Shown here in pieces: positions 34,979-45,191 of a stretch of DNA of 64,000 nt (positions are counted from its first letter, which is position 1; each line of letters opens with the position of its first letter). The notes under the pieces were generated by a model, which made no database searches, was not told where the DNA came from, and was given only the letters and a program-made list of their open reading frames with translations. The position numbers and the translations under genes were made by a program. Origin of the DNA: Cytobacillus oceanisediminis (lineage in GTDB: Bacteria; Bacillota; Bacilli; Bacillales; Cytobacillaceae); NCBI RefSeq assembly GCF_004366035.1, contig NZ_SOEE01000008.1:9989-73988 (forward strand), given 5' to 3'.

Positions 34979-36196
34979 TTAAAGAACGTTGAATTTACCT
35001 TTTTTCAATACAAGTGAAGGCCCGCCAACCATGTAAAGAGCACGGTTATCGATCATCTTCTTCATGAATGAAGCTTTCGTACCAACCATTTTCTTGCCGA
35101 ATGCAACACCGATGGCATCGTGTTCACCAAGAGAACATACAGTACCTTTAATATCTGGAGTAAATGTTTCAAGTTCAGTTTTATTGCGGATTAAAGCAGT
35201 AATGTTTCTTGCACATACTTCACCCTGCTGCATAGCGATTTGTGCAGTAGGAGGGTATGGACGGTTAATTTCTTCATTGATGATTAATGAGCAGTCTCCA
35301 ATGATAAACAAATTATCATGGCCAGGAGCACGCAAATCAGGCTGTACTTTTACACGTCCGCGCATTGCTTCAATACCGGAATTCTCAATAATAGAATTTC
35401 CGCGTACACCCGCAGCCCAGACAACAGTTGCAGCTTTGATTTCTTCTACTTCATCTTCGCCCTTACCAACAATGATGCCTTCAGGCGTAGCTTCCTTAAT
35501 AGCTGTTCCAATCATGAATTGTACGCCTTTTTTCTCCAAGTGAGAAACAGCGTAATTAACAAGCTCAGGATCGAAGCCAGGAAGAACCATTGGCGCTGCT
35601 TCCACGCAAATGATTTTCACTTTGTGGTAGTCCACATCGTACTCTTTGCAAAGCTCAGGAACACGGTTTGCCAATTCTCCAAGGAATTCGATGCCGGTAA
35701 AGCCTGCTCCGCCGACTACAATTGTCAGGCGTTCGTCTTTTTTCTCGGCGTCTGTATTGTACGTAGCAAATTGATATTCAATATGCTCGCGAATCTGACG
35801 CGCAGCATTTACATTGACAATAGAAAATGCATGTTCCTTAAGTCCTTTAATACCGAATGTTTCCGGCTCAGCTCCTAGAGAAACAACTAAATAATCATAG
35901 TCAATTTCGCCGCTTTCCAAAATGACTTTCTTTTCTTCTGTTTTAATTTCCAGAGCAGTTCCCTGAACGAATTCAACTTTGTTGCGGTCAATAACATCTT
36001 TTATATCATAGCGTACACGATCATGATGAAGTGTTCCGGCTGATGCTTCATGCAGCCATGTTGTTTCATAATGGTAGTCATTCTTGTTCACTAAAACGAT
36101 TTCCGCTTCGTTTGTTCCTACAGATTTCTGCAAACGGGTTGCAACCATCAAACCGCCGTAGCCTGCACCGAGGATAACAATCTTTGGCTTTCTCAA
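34979..36196 (-). CDS. yumB: NAD(P)/FAD-dependent oxidoreductase YumB (NDH-2-like)
   Basis: A 405-residue flavoprotein of the type II NADH dehydrogenase family. It has the FAD-binding [17 protein letters not shown], the NAD-binding [20 protein letters not shown], and the late FIIGDCSLI and [18 protein letters not shown] motifs. It would pass electrons from NADH to quinone without pumping protons, though some family members serve other acceptors. I chose TTG at 36196 because the protein then begins RKPKIVIL like the family and AAGGTGG lies 11 nt upstream; a GTG at 36211 is the alternative. A Rex-like operator lies 92 bp upstream. Confidence 0.85.
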   Translation of the reverse strand: MRKPKIVILGAGYGGLMVATRLQKSVGTNEAEIVLVNKNDYHYETTWLHEASAGTLHHDRVRYDIKDVIDRNKVEFVQGTALEIKTEEKKVILESGEIDYDYLVVSLGAEPETFGIKGLKEHAFSIVNVNAARQIREHIEYQFATYNTDAEKKDERLTIVVGGAGFTGIEFLGELANRVPELCKEYDVDYHKVKIICVEAAPMVLPGFDPELVNYAVSHLEKKGVQFMIGTAIKEATPEGIIVGKGEDEVEEIKAATVVWAAGVRGNSIIENSGIEAMRGRVKVQPDLRAPGHDNLFIIGDCSLIINEEINRPYPPTAQIAMQQGEVCARNITALIRNKTELETFTPDIKGTVCSLGEHDAIGVAFGKKMVGTKASFMKKMIDNRALYMVGGPSLVLKKGKFNVL

Positions 36197-36580
36197 GTGT
36201 ATCACTTCCACCTTTTTTAAGTATTTTCTAATGTTTTCTTATCTTCCACTGCTTTATATTTTTTATAGCAAAAAACATAAAAAAACTTTGTGATGTTATT
36301 CACGAACTAGTTCAAAAAAACTCAACAAAATTGTCATAAAATATTAACATTATTCCTCCATTACATCTTATTCTACTTCATATAGTTTTTCAAGCCTAAA
36401 AAAATAGACGAAAAACTTAAAAATCTTAGGAAAACTTAAGGGAATATACGGGTTTTTAATTCACCTTCTTCATTTTAAATCTTCCAATTATTCATAATAC
36501 TTACCTCGGTTGATGAGGTTTTAAACGATTTATGTTAGAATAAAGAGTGGAATTTCAATACATACGCGGGGGGATATTGC
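36197..36580. other. 384-bp divergent region between yumB and yumC
   Basis: AT-rich. It contains the Rex-like palindrome and a TGTTAGAAT extended -10 (36533-36541) for yumC. I see no gene in it. Confidence 0.5.
36288..36305. promoter_or_regulatory. Rex-like operator upstream of yumB
   Basis: TTGTGA-TGTTAT-TCACGA differs at one base from the palindromic Rex consensus TTGTGA-N6-TCACAA. A perfect GAACTAGTTC palindrome overlaps its right end. On the minus strand it lies just upstream of a TATAAA-type -10, where it could block transcription of yumB. Confidence 0.5.
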
Positions 36581-37579
36581 ATGAAAGAAGATCAAAAGGT
36601 GTATGACATAACCATCATTGGCGGGGGGCCAACTGGTTTATTCACTGCTTTCTACGGGGGCATGAGACAAGCATCAGTAAAGATTATTGAAAGCTTGCCG
36701 CAGCTTGGGGGACAGTTATCTGCTCTTTATCCTGAAAAATACATATATGATGTTGCCGGCTTCCCGAAAGTCCGCGCCCAGGAATTAATTGATAACCTTA
36801 AGGAACAAATGGCTAAATTCGAGCCTACTGTATCACTTGAACAATCTGTCGAAAAATTAGAGAAACAAGCTGATGGAACATTTAAGCTTACAACCAATAA
36901 AGAAGTACATTACTCCAAAACCATCATTATCACTGCCGGGAATGGCGCGTTCCAGCCTCGCCGTCTTGAACTTGACAGCGCAGCTCAATACGAAGGCAGG
37001 AACCTGCATTACTTCATTGATGATTTAAATCAATTCGCCGGCAAGAAAACAGTTGTTTTCGGAGGCGGGGACTCTGCAGTAGACTGGGCATTAATGCTTG
37101 AGCCTATCGCTGAAAAAGTAACGATTGTTCACCGCCGCGATAAATTCCGCGCGCATGAGCACAGTGTAGAAAATCTTCAGAACTCTAAAGTCGAAATCAA
37201 AACACCTTATGTGCCTGCTGAGCTTATCGGTGACAGCGAAGGAATCAAACAAGTCGTCCTGGAAGGTGTTACTTCAAAGGAAAAAGAGGTATTCGATGTT
37301 GATGCTGTGATCGTAAACTACGGATTCGTTTCCTCCCTTGGCCCAATTAAAGAATGGGGTCTTGAAATCGAAAAGAACTCCATTGTTGTAAACTCAAGAA
37401 TGGAAACAAATATCGAAGGCATATATGCTGCCGGTGATATCTGTACATACGATGGAAAAGTGAAGCTTATTGCCTGTGGTTTCGGTGAAGCGCCAACTGC
37501 AGTAAACCACGCAAAATCCTACATCGATCCAAAAGCGAAAGTTCAGCCGATGCACAGCTCTTCCATGTTTGGCAAATAA
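36581..37579 (+). CDS. yumC: Ferredoxin-NADP reductase type 2 (YumC)
   Basis: A 332-residue thioredoxin-reductase-like flavoprotein. It has FAD motif [25 protein letters not shown] motif [14 protein letters not shown] with [10 protein letters not shown], and the [30 protein letters not shown] end. There is no CxxC pair, which separates it from thioredoxin reductase and fits YumC of B. subtilis, an essential NADPH:ferredoxin/flavodoxin reductase that also serves bacillithiol and Fe-S pathways. ATG at 36581 follows GGGGG. Extended -10 at 36533-36541. Confidence 0.95.
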   Translation: MKEDQKVYDITIIGGGPTGLFTAFYGGMRQASVKIIESLPQLGGQLSALYPEKYIYDVAGFPKVRAQELIDNLKEQMAKFEPTVSLEQSVEKLEKQADGTFKLTTNKEVHYSKTIIITAGNGAFQPRRLELDSAAQYEGRNLHYFIDDLNQFAGKKTVVFGGGDSAVDWALMLEPIAEKVTIVHRRDKFRAHEHSVENLQNSKVEIKTPYVPAELIGDSEGIKQVVLEGVTSKEKEVFDVDAVIVNYGFVSSLGPIKEWGLEIEKNSIVVNSRMETNIEGIYAAGDICTYDGKVKLIACGFGEAPTAVNHAKSYIDPKAKVQPMHSSSMFGK

Positions 37580-37648
37580 AGAAAAGCGGAAGCGCCTTGC
37601 TTACCTCCGATACATCGAGGAGACTGGCTGTCTGCGCTGGACAGTTAA
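37580..37648 (+). repeat. Dispersed hairpin repeat (short form)
   Basis: GAAAAGCGGAAGCGCC with hairpin ACCTCCGA-TACA-TCGAGGAG and GCGCTGGACAG. It follows yumC directly, in the usual orientation. Confidence 0.8.
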
Positions 37649-37661
37649 CGAAGTTTTCGAT

Positions 37662-37698
37662 AGAAAAGGACGGCCCTTCAGGGACCGTCCTTTTAATT
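37662..37698 (+). terminator. Terminator after yumC
   Basis: AAAAGGACGG / CCGTCCTTTT with a short loop, followed by an AT-rich tail. Confidence 0.88.
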
Positions 37699-37760
37699 AG
37701 GCAGCAGAGAGATAGTTCGAAATTGGTCCAGTAACTGTCTTGAAGCGTAAAATGCTGTAT

Positions 37761-38123
37761 TTAGCACTCTTCCGGAGTACCTGTATTTGAAGCGGTACGA
37801 AAAGAGGATCCACAGCCGCAGGATGCAATGGCATTGGGATTGTCTATTGTGAATCCGCCGCCCATCATAGATTGTTTGTAATCAATTTTTGTGCCTTTTA
37901 AGATGGGTGCGTCTTCCTTGCTGACAAGAACCTGGATACCATAGTGCTCTGCCTGGATATCATCCTCCTCGACTTCATGGGCAAACCCCATTCCATAGGA
38001 AAGTCCGCTGCACCCGCCTCCTTTAACGGCTACACGCAAGAATGCATCTTCTTCCTCATTTTGTTTCATCATTTCTTTTATATGCAAAGCTGCTGCTTCT
38101 GTTATATCCACAACTTGTTCCAT
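37761..38123 (-). CDS. yutM: A-type iron-sulfur carrier YutM (HesB/IscA family)
   Basis: A 120-residue A-type Fe-S carrier. The three conserved cysteines are in GGGCSGLSYG and the C-terminal CGCGSS, as in IscA/ErpA. It would hold and pass Fe-S clusters to apo-targets. ATG at 38123 follows AGGAGGGA. Its neighbours (YumC, YuzB, YuzD, YutI, NDH-2-like proteins) all fit Fe-S or redox roles. Confidence 0.93.
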   Translation of the reverse strand: MEQVVDITEAAALHIKEMMKQNEEEDAFLRVAVKGGGCSGLSYGMGFAHEVEEDDIQAEHYGIQVLVSKEDAPILKGTKIDYKQSMMGGGFTIDNPNAIASCGCGSSFRTASNTGTPEEC

Positions 38124-38317
38124 GTTATTCCCTCCTGTACATGTAAGGATACTTCTATATTAATAGTATATACAGTAAAAGGTATGTGCTCAACTTAAGA
38201 GGCTTTTTCTTTTTATTGTCTTTTCTGAACAGTGTTTAACAAATAGTTCTTTATGCCCTCAAATCAAACGATTAATGGTATAATAGTCATAATCATTATC
38301 TTCGGAGGTGGCATTCT

Positions 38318-39013
38318 ATGCAGCAATTAAAGCCTACTTATGATAAAAATTGCGGATGCAGAGTCTGCAAAGAAAGTTTCACCACAAAAAAAATCCGCTC
38401 CCGATTTGTAAAGGTATTTAATTATGACAGTGACTTTTGCCCAAATTATTCTGATGAATACATGAATCCTCTTTTATATCATATTAATACTTGCCCTCAT
38501 TGCGGCTACTCAGAATCAGAGGACTTTTCCCCTTATTTTCCGCCTGGAGCCCTGGACATGATCAATTCTAAAGTTGTGGATGCCTGGATACCCCAGGATT
38601 ATTGCAGGGACCGCACCATCACTGTTGCAATCAACACCTATAAGCTTGCTATTTATTGCGGAACTTTAAAAAGGGAGAAGCATATTATTATGGCTGGTTT
38701 ATATATCAGACTGGCCTGGCTCTTCCGGAGTATAAAGAATGATAATCAGGAACAAAGATTTTTGAAACTTGCTCTAAAAGAATATTCGGAGTCTTATATG
38801 TCTGATGATTTTAAAGGATCATCCATTTCTGAAACGAGGATTTTCTATCTGATCGGAGAGTTATCCAGAAGGACACATCAGTCTGAACAGGCTGTTAAAT
38901 ACTTTTCGAAAGTAATTGAACTGCAAAGCCGCTCCACTGAGCCTAAATTAATTGAAATGGCAAGAGAACGGTGGTATGAGATGAGACAGGAACAAAAAGC
39001 TGCCGCCAATTAA
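38318..39013 (+). CDS. DUF2225 family protein
   Basis: A 231-residue protein of the DUF2225 family. The N-terminus has two CxxC-type zinc pairs (CGCRVCKESF and TCPHCGYSE), followed by a helical TPR-like C-terminal half (INTYKLAIYCGTLKREKHIIMAGLYIRLAWLFRS). Function unknown. ATG at 38318 follows GGAGG. A TATAAT lies at 38279-38284. Confidence 0.85.
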   Translation: MQQLKPTYDKNCGCRVCKESFTTKKIRSRFVKVFNYDSDFCPNYSDEYMNPLLYHINTCPHCGYSESEDFSPYFPPGALDMINSKVVDAWIPQDYCRDRTITVAINTYKLAIYCGTLKREKHIIMAGLYIRLAWLFRSIKNDNQEQRFLKLALKEYSESYMSDDFKGSSISETRIFYLIGELSRRTHQSEQAVKYFSKVIELQSRSTEPKLIEMARERWYEMRQEQKAAAN

Positions 39014-39076
39014 GGAAAGCAGAAGAACCCTGCCCGCCCCCGGCTTCTCTAGGGGCAGGCACTGGAGCTAGACAGT
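39014..39076 (+). repeat. Dispersed hairpin repeat (short form)
   Basis: GGAAAGCAGAAG... with CCTGCCC / GGGGCAGG and ACTGGAGCTAGACAG. It follows the DUF2225 gene, same orientation as the rest. Confidence 0.8.
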
Positions 39077-39107
39077 TATTCAAATTATTGTTTTCTAACC
39101 TTTGAAA

Positions 39108-39146
39108 CAAGAAAAAGGAGCGAAATTTAATCGCTCCTTTTCTATA
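39108..39146. terminator. Bidirectional terminator
   Basis: Stem AAAAGGAGCGA / TCGCTCCTTTT between convergent genes. Confidence 0.85.
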
Positions 39147-39386
39147 TTAAAACATAGGATTTTCATCCAGATATTGATATATATTTTCAACCAGTTCATC
39201 TGGCGTTTCTCCAGTAACCACTTCTCCATTCACAAGCGCAAAAAGAGTGCTTGCACATTTGCCGCAATACCCAAGACAGCCATATTCTATGACATCCAGG
39301 TCATAATCCTTTTCCAGCTTTTCAAGCGCTTTTTGAGAGCCGCTGGCCAAATTGCTGATGCAAAATTCGATGATTGGCTTAATCAC
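39147..39386 (-). CDS. yuzB: YuzB family protein (DUF1450)
   Basis: A 79-residue protein of the DUF1450 family. Cysteines in [12 protein letters not shown] and [11 protein letters not shown] suggest a thioredoxin-like [2Fe-2S] ferredoxin fold. Close match to B. subtilis YuzB. I chose the GTG at 39386, 8 nt after AGAGG; an upstream GTG overlaps the site. It lies between Fe-S genes, supporting a redox role. Confidence 0.85.
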   Translation of the reverse strand: MIKPIIEFCISNLASGSQKALEKLEKDYDLDVIEYGCLGYCGKCASTLFALVNGEVVTGETPDELVENIYQYLDENPMF

Positions 39387-39522
39387 ATCTTTCACCTCTC
39401 TACCATGTTAATGCTACCTTTTTTACTTGAATTGTGCAAGAAATGGATTCCATTCTCTCCTTTAAAAGTGCACATATTTACCACTTCATGTCGTTTATTG
39501 TCAAGTTTCCTGCTGATATGTG

Positions 39523-39551
39523 TTGTGATTTTGACACAATTTCGTTATACT
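39523..39551 (+). promoter_or_regulatory. Promoter of yutJ with an overlapping TTGTG/CACAA palindrome
   Basis: TTGTGA, 17 nt, TATACT forms a plausible sigma-A promoter. TTGTG-N7-CACAA (39523-39539) overlaps its -35 and spacer; this is one base shorter than the Rex operator spacing of N8. Confidence 0.5.
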
Positions 39552-39663
39552 TTTTATGGGTTTGAGGTTATTAATATCATTTATTTATTTTTTTAAGATA
39601 ACTAATTAACGTTATTTGAGTTCGGCGAAAGTAAACAGTACGGACATAAAGGGGAAATATACT

Positions 39664-40731
39664 ATGAAAAATCTTGTGATACTTGGCGGAGGTTATGGCG
39701 GTATGAGGGCGCTTGCCCGACTTTTGCCTAATCAGCTTCCTGATGATGTCTCCATTACACTAATAGATCGTGTGCCTTATCATTGTTTAAAAACTGAATA
39801 TTACGCTCTTGCTGCAGGTACCATTTCCGATCAGCATGTGCGTGTATCCTTCCCTGAACATCAAAGATTGACCATTAAATACGGTGAAGTGACAAAAATC
39901 AGCATCGAGGAAAACAAGGTATATCTTCAAGGCGAAGAACCTGTTTCGTATGATGATATAATAATAGGCCTTGGATGCGAAGATAAATACCATAATGTCC
40001 CGGGAGCCGACATTCACACATATAGCATTCAAACAATAGAAAAATCCCGAAGAACGTATGAAGCTTTAAATAATCTTTCACCAGGCTCTGTTGTTGGAAT
40101 TGTCGGTGCAGGATTAAGCGGAGTCGAACTGGCTTCTGAATTGAATGAAAGCCGTCCAGATTTGAAAGTCAAATTGTTCGATAGAGGGAAGCACATACTT
40201 TCTGCGTTCTCTGAAAGATTAAGCACATATGTAGAAAATTGGTTTTTAGAACATAATGTAGAAATTATTAACCAGTCAAACATTACTAAAGTAGAAGAAA
40301 AAACCCTTTATAATCATGACAAAGCCATCCACTGTGATGCCATCGTATGGACCGCCGGCATCCAGCCAAACAAAGTGGTTCGTGATATGAATGTGGAAAA
40401 GGATCAGCAAGGACGTGTAGTTTTAACCAAGCATCACAATATCCCTGGAAATGAACATGTCTATGTCGTCGGGGATTGTGCAAGCCTTCCGCATGCACCA
40501 AGTGCCCAGCTTGCTGAAGGGCAGGCAGAGCAAATCGTTCAAATCCTATTGAAACGCTGGAAAGGTGAGGAACTCCCTGAAACATTGCCGGTAATCAAGC
40601 TTAAAGGAGTTCTTGGATCATTGGGCAAGAAGCACGGCTTCGGTCTAGTCGCAGAACGCCCTATCACAGGACGCGTTGCCCGCCTGCTAAAATCAGGGAT
40701 TTTATGGATGTATAAATACCATAATGGATAA
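39664..40731 (+). CDS. yutJ: NAD(P)/FAD-dependent oxidoreductase YutJ (NDH-2-like)
   Basis: A 355-residue flavoprotein related to NADH dehydrogenase type II. FAD motif VILGGGYGGMRALARL, NAD motif VGIVGAGLSGVELASELNE, VYVVGDCASLPHAPSAQLAEGQAEQI. It is the second NDH-2-like gene in the window, about 3.5 kb from yumB. I chose ATG at 39664, where AAAGGGGA precedes it; the longer frame is unsupported. Acceptor and role are unproven. Confidence 0.88.
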   Translation: MKNLVILGGGYGGMRALARLLPNQLPDDVSITLIDRVPYHCLKTEYYALAAGTISDQHVRVSFPEHQRLTIKYGEVTKISIEENKVYLQGEEPVSYDDIIIGLGCEDKYHNVPGADIHTYSIQTIEKSRRTYEALNNLSPGSVVGIVGAGLSGVELASELNESRPDLKVKLFDRGKHILSAFSERLSTYVENWFLEHNVEIINQSNITKVEEKTLYNHDKAIHCDAIVWTAGIQPNKVVRDMNVEKDQQGRVVLTKHHNIPGNEHVYVVGDCASLPHAPSAQLAEGQAEQIVQILLKRWKGEELPETLPVIKLKGVLGSLGKKHGFGLVAERPITGRVARLLKSGILWMYKYHNG

Positions 40732-40760
40732 GAGGGCCCATTGCGGGCTCTTTTTTTTTA
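40728..40760 (+). terminator. Terminator of yutJ
   Basis: GAGGGCCCA / GCGGGCTC followed by TTTTTTTT. Confidence 0.85.
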
Positions 40761-41005
40761 TGTTTTAACCCATAGCGGATAACGATAAAGATTAATTTAT
40801 ATTTGCACCATGACTTTGCTGAAAAATTGATTTGAAAGAAAGTGACCGATAAAATCAATCTGGTATAAATGCCAGAGAGATGAAAATTAAACTGCAATAT
40901 CCAGCAGAAAACAAAAAGGTGAAATCACTACTGTCAAAAAAAGTTAGAATCTAACCTCTAATGCAGCAGAATCAGCTGATAATATAAACAATCTTTCCAA
41001 ATAAA
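40761..41005. other. Intergenic region with one doubtful short ORF
   Basis: A 24-codon frame at 40880-40954 with a weak GAGAG site is the only ORF. I see no other feature in this region. Confidence 0.3.
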
Positions 41006-41041
41006 AAAATGAGCATCCCTTTCGATGCCCATTTTTTTATT
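41006..41041 (-). terminator. Terminator of yuzD
   Basis: On the minus strand AAATGGGCATCG / CGATGCCCATTTTT-like stem (ATGGGCATCGAAAGGGATGCTCAT), followed by TTTTTT. Confidence 0.8.
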
Positions 41042-41363
41042 AAACTGCCTGGTATCCGTACTTTTCCATTTCCGCATAGATCGTTTTTAATTTCGGATTG
41101 CCTTCACCGACAATTTCATCCTCAATCAGGACAACCGGGTAAAACATATCCTCCTCTATCACTCTCAAGGCGAACTCCTTTTTGTTCTCTTCTTCGGGCG
41201 GATTATGAATGTCAACATACACGATTTTAAAAGGCTGATTGGCAAATTTGCGGGATACAGCCGCCTCCAGCCATTCATATGTCTCCTTGGATGATGGGAG
41301 ATTCACACAGCTTGGACAAAGCTGTTCCGCACCATACACAGTGATTTCAATCTCTTTTTTCAA
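41040..41363 (-). CDS. yuzD: YuzD family protein (DUF1462, thioredoxin-like)
   Basis: A 107-residue protein of the DUF1462 family. It starts as a thioredoxin-like strand followed by LCPSCVNLPSSKETYEWL, where CPSC is a redox CxxC, and has FYPVVLIEDEIVGEG as the cis-Pro-like segment. Similar to B. subtilis YuzD, located beside yutI. ATG at 41363 follows AAAGAAGAT. Confidence 0.88.
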   Translation of the reverse strand: MKKEIEITVYGAEQLCPSCVNLPSSKETYEWLEAAVSRKFANQPFKIVYVDIHNPPEEENKKEFALRVIEEDMFYPVVLIEDEIVGEGNPKLKTIYAEMEKYGYQAV

Positions 41364-41525
41364 TCTTCTTTCCCCCTAGCAAAACTTGTTCTTACCTTCA
41401 TTTTACAACATTAACAAAGAGCAAACCTAATAAATATTCTCCTAGTGAGTGGAAATTACGCTCTTGGAATAGATTTTTAAGACTGATTTGATTATAATAA
41501 ATATATGGAAAGGAGTCGATTTCAC

Positions 41526-41765
41526 ATGGCAGAACAAACGACTATGACTGAACAAGTTCAGGAAGTATTAGATAAATTACGCCCATTCCTTCTTCGCGAT
41601 GGCGGGGACTGTGAATTGGTGGATGTTGAAGATGGCATCGTTAAATTGCGCCTTCTTGGTGCATGCGGCAGCTGCCCAAGTTCAACGATTACGTTAAAAG
41701 CCGGTATTGAGCGCGCTCTTTTGGAAGAAGTACCTGGTGTAGTCGAAGTAGAACAAGTATTTTAA
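41526..41765 (+). CDS. yutI: NifU C-terminal-domain iron-sulfur scaffold YutI
   Basis: A 79-residue NifU-type C-terminal domain. The CGSCPSST motif provides the two cysteines that bind a shared cluster; the [37 protein letters not shown] stretch is typical. It would act as a Fe-S carrier or scaffold. I chose ATG at 41526, downstream of AAAGGAG. Divergent from yuzD. Confidence 0.95.
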   Translation: MAEQTTMTEQVQEVLDKLRPFLLRDGGDCELVDVEDGIVKLRLLGACGSCPSSTITLKAGIERALLEEVPGVVEVEQVF

Positions 41766-41775
41766 TTTTACCTTA

Positions 41776-41812
41776 CAAAAAGCGATGTCGGCATGACATC
41801 GCTTTTTTTTAT
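41776..41812. terminator. Bidirectional terminator between yutI and thrB
   Basis: Stem AAAAAGCGATGTC / GACATCGCTTTTT, followed by TTTT. Confidence 0.92.
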
Positions 41813-42748
41813 TTATACTGTATGGCCGAACTCCAGCTCAGCTAGGCTTTTTTTTAAAACAGTGCTGCCTTCCTGATCAATTTTGAGGCAAAGGATTTCC
41901 ATTTCCGGGAAAGCCCGCTGAAGCCCTTCAGCCACTGCTGAAGCACTTTCCGACTCAGCAAGGCAGAGAACCGCCGGTCCGGCACCGCTTAAGGCAACTC
42001 CAAATGCTCCGAGTCCTGGTGCTGCTTTCTCTATGGCCTCCAAATGGGGAACCATTTTCTTTCGGTAAGGATGGTGGAATAAATCTTCACTCATCATCTT
42101 TCCTGCCAGGGAATAATTTCCGCTAAGCAGTGCTGCTACCATGACATTGCCGACTGCCCCAGCCTGTACGGCTTCTTTAAAAGACCATTCTTCAGGCAGG
42201 ACTCCTCTGGATTCCTTTGTAAGGAGCTCTTCTTTTGGCACCACTGCTATAACTTCAAATTTTATATTTTTAATGCTTTGAACAGAAACCTCTTCCTCTG
42301 ACATGCAGCCAATAACAAGGCCTCCGAGAAGGGAAGCTCCAGCGTTATCAGGATGCCCCTCCATTCGTGATGACAGTTCAAGCTTTTCATACTGGCTCAG
42401 TTGAAGATCACAAAGAGCGTCAGCCAATTCAATTCCCGCTACAATGGCTGCAGCGCTTGATCCAAGTCCGCGCGTTAAGGGAATATCACTTGCAATTCTA
42501 GCTTTGCATCCTGGAAGCTCTCTTCCATATTTCTTTGCGGTATCTATTGCAACTTGAAAAATAAAATTCGATTCATCTGCAGGGTAGATGCTTAGCGGCT
42601 CTGATAAAGGAATCATTTGAAACTTATCTGCCCTCTCGGCTTCAAGCGTCAAATATAAATTTAATGCGAGACCGATCGAGTCGAAGCCTGGCCCAAGATT
42701 TGCAGTGCTGCCCGGTACTTTGATGACAACCATTTCACCTTCGCTCAT
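41813..42748 (-). CDS. thrB: Homoserine kinase
   Basis: A 311-residue GHMP kinase that phosphorylates homoserine. It shows [20 protein letters not shown], the phosphate loop [15 protein letters not shown] and the third motif [13 protein letters not shown]. Its ATG overlaps the thrC stop by 4 bp (ATGA), so translation is coupled. Last gene of hom-thrC-thrB. ATG spaced about 10 nt after GGAG within thrC. Confidence 0.97.
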   Translation of the reverse strand: MSEGEMVVIKVPGSTANLGPGFDSIGLALNLYLTLEAERADKFQMIPLSEPLSIYPADESNFIFQVAIDTAKKYGRELPGCKARIASDIPLTRGLGSSAAAIVAGIELADALCDLQLSQYEKLELSSRMEGHPDNAGASLLGGLVIGCMSEEEVSVQSIKNIKFEVIAVVPKEELLTKESRGVLPEEWSFKEAVQAGAVGNVMVAALLSGNYSLAGKMMSEDLFHHPYRKKMVPHLEAIEKAAPGLGAFGVALSGAGPAVLCLAESESASAVAEGLQRAFPEMEILCLKIDQEGSTVLKKSLAELEFGHTV

Positions 42749-43806
42749 ATGTGAACGGCTCCTTTAATATGATCCGCTACTGCTTTTTCATCATTAGGAA
42801 GCAAAACTGGCTGCACAGGGCTGCAATCAATGGCTGTATTAGGATCCTTAAGCCCATTCCCAGTCAGGATGGCCACAACCTTTGTTTTATGCGGAATCTC
42901 CCCATTGCGAAGCTGTTTATATATTCCCGCAAGCGAAGCACATGAAGCTGGCTCAGCAAAAATCCCTTCAGAAGAAGCAAGTTTACGATACATGCAAAGA
43001 ATTTCTTCATCGCTGACCTCTTCAATCTTCCCATTTGATTCTGATAATGCTGCATTGGCTAAGAGCCAGCTCGCAGGATTTCCGATTCGGATGGCTGTGG
43101 CGATCGTTTCGGGATTTTCAAACACACGGTTATGAACGATGGCCGCTGCACCTTCAGCCTGTACTCCATGCATTTTTGGAAGACCAGTGCCTCGCAGCTC
43201 ATTATATTCTTTGAACCCTTTCCAATAGGCAGAAATATTACCTGCATTGCCCACAGGCAGGGCAAGGATATCCGGGGCGCCACCAAGCTGGTCGCAGATT
43301 TCAAAGGCCGCTGTCTTCTGGCCCTCTAGACGATATGGATTAACCGAGTTTACGAGAGTAATAGGTTCTGTTTCGCTTATTTTCCGCACCATTGCCAGTG
43401 CCTGGTCAAAGTTGCCTTCAATAGATACAACTTCCGCTCCATACATAACTGCCTGCGCCAGCTTTCCCATAGCGATTTTTCCTTCAGGGATGACAACCAC
43501 ACATCTCATGCCGGCTCTGGCTGCATATGCAGCGGCTGCTGCAGAGGTATTGCCGGTGGAGGCACAGATGATGGCATCACTTCCTACTTCTTTCGCCTTT
43601 GCAACAGCCATAACCATGCCTCTGTCTTTAAATGACCCTGTTGGATTTGCTCCTTCCGTTTTCACATAAAGGTCAACGCCCCAGTCCCTTGAGAGTTTAT
43701 CCAGCCTGATCAGGGGAGTGTTGCCCTCATTTAAGGTAAGCATTGGTGTATTTTCATTAACAGGCAAAAAATCTTTATATGTTTTTATAAGGCCTTCCCA
43801 TCTCAT
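42745..43806 (-). CDS. thrC: Threonine synthase
   Basis: A 353-residue PLP enzyme that converts O-phosphohomoserine to threonine. The PLP Lys is in [11 protein letters not shown] (about K60); the [18 protein letters not shown] motif binds phosphate; [16 protein letters not shown] is also typical. It overlaps hom by 4 bp and thrB by 4 bp. Confidence 0.97.
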   Translation of the reverse strand: MRWEGLIKTYKDFLPVNENTPMLTLNEGNTPLIRLDKLSRDWGVDLYVKTEGANPTGSFKDRGMVMAVAKAKEVGSDAIICASTGNTSAAAAAYAARAGMRCVVVIPEGKIAMGKLAQAVMYGAEVVSIEGNFDQALAMVRKISETEPITLVNSVNPYRLEGQKTAAFEICDQLGGAPDILALPVGNAGNISAYWKGFKEYNELRGTGLPKMHGVQAEGAAAIVHNRVFENPETIATAIRIGNPASWLLANAALSESNGKIEEVSDEEILCMYRKLASSEGIFAEPASCASLAGIYKQLRNGEIPHKTKVVAILTGNGLKDPNTAIDCSPVQPVLLPNDEKAVADHIKGAVHI

Positions 43807-45101
43807 ACTCTGGCACTCCCTTCCACACGATACGAACTTTTGATTGTTTGGACTGCCGGTAAATCTCTTAAACTTACTAATATATCCTCATAATCCTTAA
43901 GAGATGCCTGGTGGGTAACCAGCACAATCTCTGCAAGCCCTTTTTCTTTTAAAGGAAGCTGCAGGATTTTTTCGAAGCTGACATGGTGCTCTGAAAATAT
44001 GGATGTGATGTTTGCAAAAGTCCCTACCTCATCTTTGACATGCAATCTTAAGAAATACTTCGAATAAATTTCATCTGCACCTTTTAATTTCTTATCATAT
44101 TGAGGGGCTACCGCGCTTTTTCCATTTACCCCAAGACGCATGTTTTTCATGACACCCACGAGATCCGATACCACTGCTGTAGCTGTAGGCAGACTGCCCG
44201 CCCCAGGTCCGTAGAACATTGTTTCCCCTACCGCTTCACCGTAAACATATACAGCATTATATTCATCCTGAACCGATGCAAGCGGGTGAGACTCGGAGAG
44301 CAAAGTCGGCTGAACGCTTACCTCCACCTTCTCCCCCTCCCGATGTGCAATCCCGATCAGCTTCATGGTGTATCCAAGCTGCTTGCCGTACTGCAGGTCC
44401 TCTTCTGTAATATCTGTAATGCCTTTAACCTTTACATCATCAAGGTCAATATTCATGGAAAAACCAAGTGTTGACAGGATAGCCATTTTCCTTGCTGCAT
44501 CAAGGCCCTCCACATCTGCAGTCGGATCGCTTTCCGCATATCCCAGCTCCTGGGCTTCTTTCAGAACTTCCTCATAAGCGCTCCCATTCTTGCTCATCTT
44601 TGTCAAAATAAAGTTTGTTGTCCCATTCACAATTCCCATCATTTTTGTAATTCTGTCTGAAGCCAAACCATCTACCAGCCCTCTTAAAATGGGAATGCCG
44701 CCGGCCACACTTGCCTCATAAAAGAGGTCACACCCATTTTGCGTGGCAGCAGCCAGCAATTCAGGTCCATAAACAGCCATTAGGTCCTTATTTGCCGTCA
44801 CCACATGCTTGCCATTATCCAAAGCTTTCTTTAAGTGATTTCTTGTTTCTTCTATGCCGCCCATTACTTCAATTACTACATCTATATCAGCATCATTTAA
44901 AATGTCTTCAGGATTTAGCGTCAGCAGATCCCTGTCCACTTTAACGGCTCTTTCTTTATCTGCATCTTTAACAAGAACTCTCTTTACAACAACCGGACAG
45001 CCGACTTGGTGCATGAGTTTATCCTGGTGCTTCTCAATGATTTGCACCACACCTGATCCAACTGTTCCTAATCCTAATAAACCGATTGAGATTGATTCCA
45101 C
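43803..45101 (-). CDS. hom: Homoserine dehydrogenase
   Basis: A 432-residue enzyme that reduces aspartate semialdehyde to homoserine. N-terminal NAD(P) motif [26 protein letters not shown], catalytic region [24 protein letters not shown], and a C-terminal ACT domain ([24 protein letters not shown]) that gives threonine feedback control in the family. GTG start at 45101 after GGGGGAG. First gene of hom-thrC-thrB, with a promoter at 45158-45186 and a CodY-like box. Confidence 0.97.
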   Translation of the reverse strand: MESISIGLLGLGTVGSGVVQIIEKHQDKLMHQVGCPVVVKRVLVKDADKERAVKVDRDLLTLNPEDILNDADIDVVIEVMGGIEETRNHLKKALDNGKHVVTANKDLMAVYGPELLAAATQNGCDLFYEASVAGGIPILRGLVDGLASDRITKMMGIVNGTTNFILTKMSKNGSAYEEVLKEAQELGYAESDPTADVEGLDAARKMAILSTLGFSMNIDLDDVKVKGITDITEEDLQYGKQLGYTMKLIGIAHREGEKVEVSVQPTLLSESHPLASVQDEYNAVYVYGEAVGETMFYGPGAGSLPTATAVVSDLVGVMKNMRLGVNGKSAVAPQYDKKLKGADEIYSKYFLRLHVKDEVGTFANITSIFSEHHVSFEKILQLPLKEKGLAEIVLVTHQASLKDYEDILVSLRDLPAVQTIKSSYRVEGSARV

Positions 45102-45157
45102 GCTAGCTCCCCCTTCAGTGTTCGCTATGAAAATACATTTGTATTTGTATAGTAGAC

Positions 45158-45186
45158 ATTATAGGGCTCGAGCGGTGTTTTTACAA
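45158..45186 (-). promoter_or_regulatory. Promoter of the hom-thrC-thrB operon
   Basis: On the minus strand TTGTAA, 17 nt, TATAAT, 57 bp before the GTG. The -10 is perfect. Confidence 0.7.
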
Positions 45187-45191
45187 TAGGC

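Noticed and set aside
40880-40954. 24-codon ORF after yutJ
   Set aside because: Weak GAGAG site and no supporting context.
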